DNA of 34,897 bases from a virus. Under the pieces are notes generated by a model. The model searched no databases. It was not told the origin of the DNA and worked only from the letters and a program-made list of their open reading frames with translations. Position 1 is the stretch's first letter. Each line of letters starts with the position of its first letter. A program made the translations under genes and the position numbers. Location: IMG/VR virus record IMGVR_UViG_3300037635_005233, positions 1 through 34,897 of that record; one strand, written 5' to 3'. This document shows, one piece after another, positions 15,539-22,830 of this stretch.

Positions 15539-15897
15539 GATAATTCTTCATATCCAATAGTTACTGCCATATCACTAGAACTAGACCTAAATGCTCGTAT
15601 TGAAATACCTTCTTCTAAGTAAAAATAGGTTTCTTTTGTGGAAATAATTTGAGTAGATTTTGCAGGAACATCAAGATTATATGCCAAATATGTAACACTT
15701 GACTGATCATACACTCCAATACTGACTACACCATCAACACTAGCATTAGTATTTGATGCAAATATAGCATTAATTTTATAGACTTTATTGCTATTTGTTG
15801 GATTAGTTAGTATATCAGTAGCAGATGTACTTAAATTACTTGTTAAATCGGTTTTTCCTGTAATTGCTGTTGGATTGCGAAGGTTTGGTGCAGTCAT
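15535..15897 (-). CDS. small beta-rich virion protein (120 aa), paralogue of the 113-aa protein
   Basis: An all-beta 120-aa protein. Key phrases are KVYKINAIFASNT, LDVPAKSTQIISTKETYFYL and EEGISIRAF, ending in TIGYEEL. The 113-aa protein at 17896-18237 has the same order (VILSQVTNTS, SVPPQDSYSIVGDGRLVLET, DILKIKAD, ending SILETA), so the two look like diverged copies. Each sits next to a collagen-like fibre gene. Similar short proteins in marine phages are virion components of unknown role; adaptor, cap or decoration would fit. A late-promoter-like element lies 22 nt upstream and overlaps the stop of the 653-aa fibre gene. Confidence 0.6.
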   Translation of the reverse strand: MTAPNLRNPTAITGKTDLTSNLSTSATDILTNPTNSNKVYKINAIFASNTNASVDGVVSIGVYDQSSVTYLAYNLDVPAKSTQIISTKETYFYLEEGISIRAFRSSSSDMAVTIGYEELS

Positions 15898-15918
15898 ATT
15901 ATAAAATTACATTATTTT

Positions 15919-15926
15919 TATTTATT
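15919..15926 (-). promoter_or_regulatory. late promoter element (AATAAATA)
   Basis: AATAAATA on the minus strand, 7/8 to the T4 late octamer. It overlaps the stop codon of the 653-aa fibre gene and lies 22 nt before the 120-aa gene. Confidence 0.5.
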
Positions 15927-17886
15927 AGAATATCATCGACAAAAATATAACACTAACATTATCAGTACCTGACGTACCTTGTAAAGCTTGAACTCCTTGT
16001 GTTCCTTGAGTACCTTGAAAATTACTTAGTGTACCTTGTAGTCCTTGAGTTCCTTGTCTACCTTGTCTACCTTGCGTACCTTGAGCATTCTGTACTCCTT
16101 GAGAACCTTGAGCGCCTTGGTTACTTTTACCTTGAACACCTTGTCCTGATTGATTTCCTTGAGTACCTTGATGATTACTTAGTGTACCTTGTAGTCCTTG
16201 AGTTCCTTGGGTTCCTTGGGCTCCTTGGGTTCCTTGGGTTCCTTGATCACCTCCAATTTGTGCAAGCAACGCTGTAACTGCCCAGTTATCGTTAGTAGAA
16301 TCGGAAGTCGGTTGATAAAATCTTAATTTTACGCCCTCATAAGTCTTTGCATTTGCTGGAACATTTACAGTATAGTTTACCCAATGATTAATTTCCTGAT
16401 TATTCGCAGTTCTGAAATCACTACTATCATGTTCAATTTTTATAATATCATGCCAACCAACTGTATTTCCTTGGAATCCATACCATTGCAAATGGAGATC
16501 TTCCCCACTTTCTGGTGGATCTCCCCATCCTGAGTTACTAGATTTAGAGACTGCAAAATGCATTTTATGTAAGTATCTCAAATAAACTCTTCGATCTCCT
16601 GTTGATACAACTCGGGCGGATGAATCTTGATCAAAAAGAAAAAGTTTAGTATTTTGTGTGGCCAACAAAGTATAATCATTAGGTAAATTAGTTATAGAAC
16701 TAGCAGTTTTGATACTTACTCCGTCTTTTTCTAGTGAATCATCTCTAGGATCCATAATTGCATATGTAATACTAGTAAAATCACCATCAACACCTTGAAG
16801 TCCTTGAAGTCCTTGAGCACCTTGATCGCCCGAACCCTGTACTCCTTGAGCACCTTGAGAACCCGAACCCTGTGTTCCTTGAAGACCTTGAGGACCTTGT
16901 AGTCCTTGTACTCCTTGAAGACCTTGTAGTCCTTGAGTACCTTGAGAATTCTGTACTCCTTGAGCACCTTGAAGTCCTTGAAGTCCTTGCAAACCTTGGG
17001 GTCCTTGAGCGCCAAGAGATGAATAAACTTGCCATGTAGAACTTGTGCCGTCACTTTCATAAATTATATCTAAAATAGTATTACCAATATCAACTTCTAA
17101 ATTTTCTTCATAACCTTCAATTTTAGATCCATTTCTAGCAATTATTAAACTTGTTTGCGTCCAATCACCACCATCAGCAATTCTTACAATTTCTCCACCG
17201 GATGGAGAAGAAGGTAATGTTATTGTAAATTGTCCATCACTAGTATCTGCAATAATTTGCTCACCATCAACCGTGGTGTAATTTGATGTTTTTCTAATCC
17301 AATTTGCAGCTTTTCCTAATAATCCCTGAGTACCTTGAGCACCTTGAGCACCTTGAGTTCCTTGTGATCCTTGAGAACCTCCACCCTGTAGTCCTTGAAG
17401 ACCTTGAGAACCTTGAGAACCTTGAGCACCTTGAGAACCTCCACCCTGTAGTCCTTGAGTACCTTGAGCACCTTGCGCCCCTTGAGAACCTCCACCCTGT
17501 AGTCCTTGAGTACCTTGAGCACCTTGATCGCCCGAACCCTGTACTCCTTGAGCACCTTGAATTCCTTGAGCACCTTGAGAATTCTGTACTCCTTGAGCAC
17601 CTTGAAGTCCTTGAGCACCTTGAGCACCTTGAAGTCCTTCAACATCAATTTCATTGTTACTATCAGTAGTAATTGGTGCCCAATATCGTTTTCCAACATA
17701 ACCATCCACTGCAGCAAGAACATAGGTCTGTCCAGCAGGTTTTGGATTATTTCCAGTAGAACCTACACCAACTATAGGATCTCCTAAGTCAGGTTCTGCT
17801 TGCTCTAATCCTAGATATTCATATCTATCACTAGTAATATCTGTTTGGTTAAATTTTTTCTTTCTGCCAGAATTATATTGTGCCAT
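15925..17886 (-). CDS. collagen-like tail fibre with three Gly-Xaa-Gln blocks (653 aa)
   Basis: A modular fibre. The head (about 1-80) starts MAQYNSGRKKKFNQTDITSD and contains AVDGYVGKRYWAPIT. Collagen block 1 (about 83-195) is GAQ/GLQ/GTQ triplets. A globular module (about 198-290, with VDGEQIIADTSDGQFTITLP and REGGEI-like turns) is followed by block 2 (about 293-366). A second globular, lectin-like module (about 370-545, RVYLRYLHKMHFAVSKS, WYGFQGNTVGWHDIIKIEHD) is followed by block 3 (about 546-641) and a short hydrophobic end, VSVIFLSMIF. The triplets are nearly proline-free; Gln fills the third position and Asn sometimes replaces Gly (GVQNSQG). Trimeric fibre assembly is inferred from collagen-like phage fibres in general. 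It shares long DNA repeats with the 1202-aa gene. Confidence 0.8.
   Translation of the reverse strand: MAQYNSGRKKKFNQTDITSDRYEYLGLEQAEPDLGDPIVGVGSTGNNPKPAGQTYVLAAVDGYVGKRYWAPITTDSNNEIDVEGLQGAQGAQGLQGAQGVQNSQGAQGIQGAQGVQGSGDQGAQGTQGLQGGGSQGAQGAQGTQGLQGGGSQGAQGSQGSQGLQGLQGGGSQGSQGTQGAQGAQGTQGLLGKAANWIRKTSNYTTVDGEQIIADTSDGQFTITLPSSPSGGEIVRIADGGDWTQTSLIIARNGSKIEGYEENLEVDIGNTILDIIYESDGTSSTWQVYSSLGAQGPQGLQGLQGLQGAQGVQNSQGTQGLQGLQGVQGLQGPQGLQGTQGSGSQGAQGVQGSGDQGAQGLQGLQGVDGDFTSITYAIMDPRDDSLEKDGVSIKTASSITNLPNDYTLLATQNTKLFLFDQDSSARVVSTGDRRVYLRYLHKMHFAVSKSSNSGWGDPPESGEDLHLQWYGFQGNTVGWHDIIKIEHDSSDFRTANNQEINHWVNYTVNVPANAKTYEGVKLRFYQPTSDSTNDNWAVTALLAQIGGDQGTQGTQGAQGTQGTQGLQGTLSNHQGTQGNQSGQGVQGKSNQGAQGSQGVQNAQGTQGRQGRQGTQGLQGTLSNFQGTQGTQGVQALQGTSGTDNVSVIFLSMIF
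15965..16250 (-). repeat. collagen-type coding repeats, block 3 of the 653-aa fibre
   Basis: Nine-base units such as ccttgagta and ccttgagtt (Gly-Xaa-Gln on the minus strand) with occasional interruptions (acttagtgtacc, encoding GTLSN). On the plus strand the low complexity opens meaningless Leu/Glu-rich frames. Confidence 0.9.
16790..17012 (-). repeat. collagen-type coding repeats, block 2 of the 653-aa fibre
   Basis: Nine-base Gly-Xaa-Gln units between two globular modules. Includes the ttgagaattctgtactcct segment (16943-16961) that is also found in the 1202-aa gene. Confidence 0.9.
17320..17640 (-). repeat. collagen-type coding repeats, block 1 of the 653-aa fibre
   Basis: Nine-base Gly-Xaa-Gln units with higher-order repeats of gaacctccaccctgtagtcc (GLQGGGS) at about 17374, 17428 and 17488, that is, a roughly 54-60 bp super-repeat. 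Confidence 0.9.
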
Positions 17887-17895
17887 ATATTTTTA

Positions 17896-18237
17896 TCACT
17901 GCTTAGCTGTTTCGAGAATACTTAATACAATATTAAGTTTACTATTAGAATCTGCCTTTATTTTTAATATATCGCTAGTTTCTAATACCAATCTTCCATC
18001 TCCAACAATACTATAAGAATCTTGTGGAGGAACTGATACATCTTGTGCTATTGCAAAATCGCCACCAACAGACCTAGAATGATATGCAGTAACTGATGCT
18101 ATACCATTAGAAGTATTTGTAACTTGACTCAAAATTACAATCGTTGACACTCCAGTAGGACACGTATAAATTCCAATATTATCAATTGTTAGTTCATGTC
18201 TTATTGTTTTAAATCGATTAAGAGGTATTTGTGCCAT
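17896..18237 (-). CDS. small beta-rich virion protein (113 aa), paralogue of the 120-aa protein
   Basis: A 113-aa protein starting MAQIPLNRFKTIRHELTIDN, then YTCPTGVSTIVILSQVTNTS. It shares a strand order and a VPPQDSYSIVGDGRLVLET segment with the 120-aa protein (there VPAKSTQIISTKETYFYLEE). It has the look of a small jelly-roll or immunoglobulin-like virion protein. It lies between the two collagen-like fibre genes, 9 nt before one and 1 nt after the other, so all are probably on one late transcript. Function is not known; decoration or fibre-joining is inferred from position. Confidence 0.6.
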   Translation of the reverse strand: MAQIPLNRFKTIRHELTIDNIGIYTCPTGVSTIVILSQVTNTSNGIASVTAYHSRSVGGDFAIAQDVSVPPQDSYSIVGDGRLVLETSDILKIKADSNSKLNIVLSILETAKQ

Positions 18238-18238
18238 C

Positions 18239-21200
18239 TTATGCTAATGCTATAATTAGGGGTGTTACTGTATTTAACAAACTTTGACTAAAGGCTCTTC
18301 CAGAAATTGTACCGGTCAATTGATTGATGGTTACATCAGGACCAATTTTAAAATCTCCTGCTTGATTAGTTCCTGTAAATATAATTTTTCCTCCATTTTG
18401 CATCACGAATTCGTTATTTGGGATAGCGACACCACCAATTCCAGGTCTTGCTGAATTAATATTAGTACCACTTCCGACCCATTCAAGAGAAATTGTAGTT
18501 GCAAGTTGTAAACTTAATCTCGAAAAGTATACTGTAGATCCAGTACTTACGGTATTATTTAGATTCTCTAATAAAGTAATAGTTGTTATACCACTTACAG
18601 GTAAAGTGGCACTTTCTATTCCATAATAAATTGGATATAAATTGGTAGTAAATGCTAGTCCAGTTCCGCCATTTTGTTCTACAATTTCATATGCAGGATT
18701 TTCCAGATACTGAGATCCTGTGTTTATAACATCAATAGATGAAATTTTTCCAGAAATATCTACGTTTGCAGTTATTTCGGCAGTTATTCCATTTGGACCT
18801 GAAGGACTTGCGATATTAATTGCTGGTGGATTATTTGCATCATATCCAGAACCACCATTTATAATAGATATACTTTGAACTTCATTATACAACTTATCAA
18901 AATAAATCGCCTGCCCATCATAAGGTCTTATATTTCCAACACCAGAAACTTCAATAGTGTCTGGATTATCTCCATCAGCATCGACTTCGGTTACAACTTC
19001 TCCAGTATAACGATAAATTGATCTTGAATATTCATCACCAACACCATTGGAAACCAGTCCCCTATTACCAAAAGAACAATTGGAATTTGTAATGTCGGAT
19101 TGACCACCACCAGAATTCCAATGCCCAATATCATTACAGATAGTAAATATTGAAACTAATTGGGCATATGCACCATTAGTGATTGAAACACCAATTCCAT
19201 TTTGATTATATTGAGTATATGAATCAACCGACATTGAACCTGTAATTCCAATATCATCTTGATCTCCAGGTTCTGCATGAAAACCATCAACTCTCATACC
19301 AATACTTTTACCAATAAAGTTGGTACAATTTCTAATATAAGGTCCTTGAGTTATATTACCCACACCAGCAGAATAAGTATTTCCTCCAATTTTAGTACTT
19401 GAAAAATTATTAGACGATTGTCCATCATATGCTGTAGGATCATTTTCAGTTATTCCTGCCGATTCATATCCTTGATCTGCAATTTGAGTTACAATACCGA
19501 CACAAGTATGAACTGCACTATTGACATTACTGCATGATCCAAGATCATAATTAGAGTAAGTTCCATCTATTTGAATACTAGCATCTTTGATTTGATAGAA
19601 ATCTGTTTGATATACTACAGATGGTGTCCAAGTGATATTATTAATACAATGTGTTGCAATTCCTACAGAATAATCCAATGCACGAATTGCATTTACCTTA
19701 AAAGCTCCGTCAATGATAGGATCTACATAATATCCAGATCCAATACCAACACACTTTGCATTACCTCCTCTAGTTATATCAAAACAAACTGCTTTATACG
19801 CATCTTTAATTATTTTAGTGAGTCTATCTTCATATGTAATACCATCCACTTCTCCTGTCAATTGTTCGCGTGCTGATGATTCTTTTGAAATAAAATCAAG
19901 ATTCATACGAAGCATTCTTGCCCCATCAAAGAATCGATCAGAAGAAACACCTGCTAAAGGAGAAAATGCTACCATTGCAGCACCAGAAGTAGATTCTGAT
20001 CCAATAAAACTCAAGTCTGTGACATGACATCCATTATTTACATGAAATAAATCAAGTCCTGTATTTTGTGGAGTAACTATACAATTTCTAAGTTCTGTAC
20101 CTTCAACAGAAACCTGTGTACCCAAAACTATAGGATTATTTTCAACATAAACACCTGGATAAACTTTAACAGTATCTCCAGTACTTGCAATTCCAACAGC
20201 ATTTTTAATAGTCTTTTTAGGGTGATTTTCACTCAAACCAGTATTACTATCATTACCAGTTTGAGATACAAAAATCGTTTTTCCAATTGGTTTATATGAA
20301 GTTATGGTTACTTTACCTTTACCATTGACTGGATCAAGATCTACTCCAATACCAGATACTAATTGTGTAACAATACCGACAAGATTTACACCATCACCAT
20401 AATAAGAATCTGCAGTTGCAATACCACTTACAGTTAATGCTACTGTATCAATACCAACTTTAGAAAGTGTTGACGTTCCAATACCAAGACTTCCTGTTGA
20501 AGGTAAGAATACTAATTTATCCGAAGATACATTTATTGTTGATATGCCTGGAGAATTTACCTGAGATATAGTACTAAGTCCTATAAAGGTAATTTCCTCT
20601 AAATCATTATTATCATCTAAAAATATTTCAGAACCAGCTCCTATTAATCCTTGCAATCCTTGCAATCCTTGTCTTCCTTGGGTTCCTTGTGCTCCTTGAG
20701 TACCTTGGTTATCACTTAGGGGACCTTGTACTCCTTGTCTTCCTTGGGTTCCTTGTGCTCCTTGAGTACCTTGATTATCATTTAATGCACCTTGAAGACC
20801 TTGAGCACCTTGAGCACCTTGATTTCCTCCACCCTGGAGTCCTTGAAGTCCTTGAGAATTCTGTACTCCTTGAGCACCTTGACGACCTTGAGTACCTTGG
20901 TTACCTTGAGCATTCTGTACTCCTTGAGCACCTTGAGCACCTTGAGTTCCTTGAGTTCCTTGATGATCACTTAGGGGACCTTGAAGTCCTTGAGTACCTT
21001 GAGAATTCTGTACTCCTTGAGCACCTTGAGCACCTTGAGTACCTTGAGCACCTTGAGAACCAGTCTGACCTTGTGTACCTTGAGTACCTTGAGAATTCTG
21101 TACTCCTTGAGCACCTTGAAGTCCTTGAGCACCTTGAGTGCCTTGAGAATTCTGTACTCCTTGAGAACCTTGAGCACCTTGAAGTCCTTGAGAACCTTGA

Positions 21201-21847
21201 AAATTACTTAATGGACCTTGTAGTCCTTGGGTTCCTTGATTTCCTTGGGTTCCTTGGGCTCCTTGAAAATTACTTAATGGACCTTGAAGTCCTTGAAGTC
21301 CTTGGATTCCTTGATTGCCTTGTGTACCTTGAAAATCACTTAGTGGACCTTGAAGTCCTTGAAGTCCTTGATTTCCTTGAAGTCCTTGATTTCCTTGAAG
21401 TCCTTGATTTCCTTGATTTCCTTGAAGTCCTTGATTTCCTTGATTTCCTTGAAGTCCTTGATTTCCTTGAAGTCCTTGAAGTCCTTGTAAACCTTGAATT
21501 CCTTGTAAACCTTGAAGTCCTTGAGTGCCTTGAAAATTACTTAATGTACCTTGAACTCCTTGAGAACCTACACCTTGATTTCCTTGAAGACCTTGTATTC
21601 CTTGAGTACCTTGACTTCCTTGAAGATCGTTAATAACTCCTTGTGAACCTTGAAAGTTACTTAATGCTCCTTGAAGTCCTTGGCTACCTGATCCTTCTCC
21701 GCCAGTACCAGATCCAAGTTTTTCTCCAGTTTCTCCAACAATAGCATCGCCAAAAACTTCAATACCGCCATAGAACGTGGCCTTTTTATTGAAGAGGGAT
21801 TCCTTTCCTACTATTGAAGAATTTTTAGGATCTGGTGTTTCTGCCAT
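18239..21847 (-). CDS. collagen-like plus beta-helix tail fibre (1202 aa)
   Basis: The N-terminal head (about 1-50) has SLFNKKATFYGGIEVFGDAI. Then comes about 350 residues of Gly-Xaa-Gln triplets (about 55-400), broken at intervals by GPLSDFQG or GTLSNFQG, where two glycines are seven apart instead of six, giving likely kinks. After a linker (GLSTISQVNSPGISTINV, then STGSLGIGTSTLSKVGID) a single-stranded beta-helix module starts at about 515: KTIFVSQTGNDSNTGLSENH, then DTVKVYPGVYVENNPIVLGT. This is the same kind of module that opens the 2081-aa fibre. The rest is beta-rich with a GGSGYDANNPPAI repeat and ends SLLNTVTPLIIALA. No enzyme residues could be assigned. It is a side fibre or receptor-binding protein by inference; its long stalk and beta-helix head are seen directly. 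Confidence 0.8.
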   Translation of the reverse strand: MAETPDPKNSSIVGKESLFNKKATFYGGIEVFGDAIVGETGEKLGSGTGGEGSGSQGLQGALSNFQGSQGVINDLQGSQGTQGIQGLQGNQGVGSQGVQGTLSNFQGTQGLQGLQGIQGLQGLQGLQGNQGLQGNQGNQGLQGNQGNQGLQGNQGLQGNQGLQGLQGPLSDFQGTQGNQGIQGLQGLQGPLSNFQGAQGTQGNQGTQGLQGPLSNFQGSQGLQGAQGSQGVQNSQGTQGAQGLQGAQGVQNSQGTQGTQGQTGSQGAQGTQGAQGAQGVQNSQGTQGLQGPLSDHQGTQGTQGAQGAQGVQNAQGNQGTQGRQGAQGVQNSQGLQGLQGGGNQGAQGAQGLQGALNDNQGTQGAQGTQGRQGVQGPLSDNQGTQGAQGTQGRQGLQGLQGLIGAGSEIFLDDNNDLEEITFIGLSTISQVNSPGISTINVSSDKLVFLPSTGSLGIGTSTLSKVGIDTVALTVSGIATADSYYGDGVNLVGIVTQLVSGIGVDLDPVNGKGKVTITSYKPIGKTIFVSQTGNDSNTGLSENHPKKTIKNAVGIASTGDTVKVYPGVYVENNPIVLGTQVSVEGTELRNCIVTPQNTGLDLFHVNNGCHVTDLSFIGSESTSGAAMVAFSPLAGVSSDRFFDGARMLRMNLDFISKESSAREQLTGEVDGITYEDRLTKIIKDAYKAVCFDITRGGNAKCVGIGSGYYVDPIIDGAFKVNAIRALDYSVGIATHCINNITWTPSVVYQTDFYQIKDASIQIDGTYSNYDLGSCSNVNSAVHTCVGIVTQIADQGYESAGITENDPTAYDGQSSNNFSSTKIGGNTYSAGVGNITQGPYIRNCTNFIGKSIGMRVDGFHAEPGDQDDIGITGSMSVDSYTQYNQNGIGVSITNGAYAQLVSIFTICNDIGHWNSGGGQSDITNSNCSFGNRGLVSNGVGDEYSRSIYRYTGEVVTEVDADGDNPDTIEVSGVGNIRPYDGQAIYFDKLYNEVQSISIINGGSGYDANNPPAINIASPSGPNGITAEITANVDISGKISSIDVINTGSQYLENPAYEIVEQNGGTGLAFTTNLYPIYYGIESATLPVSGITTITLLENLNNTVSTGSTVYFSRLSLQLATTISLEWVGSGTNINSARPGIGGVAIPNNEFVMQNGGKIIFTGTNQAGDFKIGPDVTINQLTGTISGRAFSQSLLNTVTPLIIALA
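20640..21705 (-). repeat. long collagen-type coding repeat array
   Basis: About 1.07 kb of nine-base Gly-Xaa-Gln units. An 18-bp super-unit (ttccttgaagtccttgat) runs from about 21360 to 21480. The segment ttgagaattctgtactcc recurs near 20853, 20999, 21088 and 21143. Confidence 0.92.
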
Positions 21848-21848
21848 T

Positions 21849-22772
21849 TTAAGATAACTCCAATGTGTCGTTTAAGATCCTATTGACAGAACGCTTTTGC
21901 CCACCATCAATATAAGTATCATCGTCTCTGTCTAAACCTTCATTTACTAATTTAGCATCTTCTGATATTTCATTATCAACTTCATTACCAAAATTTCCAT
22001 ATCCAGGATTGGTTCCAACATCAGTTAGTATTTTTGCAGTAGAAGTTGCAAAATCTGATGAATTTTTCATTGCATGAATTGCTACATCAGCAACTTCACC
22101 AATTGGCAAACCTTGAGATAAATTACTAGATGCAAGATTTGCTGCACCTTGAATCAATCCACCAATACCACCACCTGATGCACCACTTATTGCCCCCATA
22201 GCAATGTCGCTTGCTGTACCCAAAACATTGGGCAGTGCAATAGGAAGCATACCCTTTCCAGATAAAAAATCTAGTCCAACAAAACTTCCATCAAAAACTT
22301 GACATCCAAATTGTTTTGGATCTGGCAATAAATTGCCCATAAGTCCTTTAGTTTCGCACCTAGTTCCATTCAATAATACTCTCTGTTTCGCATTCAGATT
22401 AATATTTCTTCCTGCTTTTATATCAACATCTTCGTCAGCTTCAATTACAATATTCTTACCTTTAATTTTTACAGACCCATTTCTCATAGCAGTAACTGTG
22501 ACATCACCGCTCATACCAGTAATTACAATATCAACTCCTTCAGACGAATCTTTATTTCCTGCTACAATTTCAATATCTTTGTCATTATAAACACTAAATC
22601 GACCACCTTCACTTAATCCAATATCACACTGATTATTTTCTTCCGTAACACCATAAACATTATATACCTCAGATCCATTCGCACCTATTTGGGGATTATT
22701 AGTATCAAATCTAACTTTAGGACCTAGTGATAAAAAATCTCGTTTTTCCCAATTGTATCTTGAATTTGTCAT
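21849..22772 (-). CDS. gp5-like spike beta-helix protein (307 aa)
   Basis: Residues about 60-150 contain short repeats typical of the intertwined beta-helix of T4 gp5 and VgrG spikes: KDIEIVAGN, GVDIVITGMSGDVTVTAMRN, SVKIKGKNIVIEADEDVDIK, AGRNINLNAKQRVLLNG. The second half is a Gly/Ala-rich segment (GAISGASGGGIGGLIQGAAN), then an acidic C-terminus. It follows the gp5-like OB-fold gene (57 nt gap with a late-promoter-like element), so the spike seems to be split over two genes, with OB fold in one and beta-helix in the other. No lysozyme domain in either. A role in the membrane-piercing needle is inferred from the repeats and neighbours. Confidence 0.7.
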   Translation of the reverse strand: MTNSRYNWEKRDFLSLGPKVRFDTNNPQIGANGSEVYNVYGVTEENNQCDIGLSEGGRFSVYNDKDIEIVAGNKDSSEGVDIVITGMSGDVTVTAMRNGSVKIKGKNIVIEADEDVDIKAGRNINLNAKQRVLLNGTRCETKGLMGNLLPDPKQFGCQVFDGSFVGLDFLSGKGMLPIALPNVLGTASDIAMGAISGASGGGIGGLIQGAANLASSNLSQGLPIGEVADVAIHAMKNSSDFATSTAKILTDVGTNPGYGNFGNEVDNEISEDAKLVNEGLDRDDDTYIDGGQKRSVNRILNDTLELS

Positions 22773-22822
22773 ATTATTTTATACGATCTATATTTTATAG
22801 CAACTTTATTTTACGCTATTAG

Positions 22823-22830
22823 TATTTATC
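22823..22830 (-). promoter_or_regulatory. late promoter element (GATAAATA)
   Basis: GATAAATA on the minus strand, 7/8 to the T4 late octamer, overlapping the stop of the gp5-like gene and 51 nt before the beta-helix gene. Confidence 0.5.

Noticed and set aside
20689-21633. Long plus-strand reading frame rich in Leu/Glu (about 314 codons)
   Set aside because: It is only the antisense reading of the nine-base Gly-Xaa-Gln repeats. The amino-acid content follows the repeat, and no start signal or homologue-like domain exists. The same holds for similar frames at 15999-16277 and 17304-17669.
20640-21705. CRISPR-like array
   Set aside because: Repeats are 9 and 18 bp without equal-length unique spacers and stay in one protein frame; they encode collagen-type triplets.
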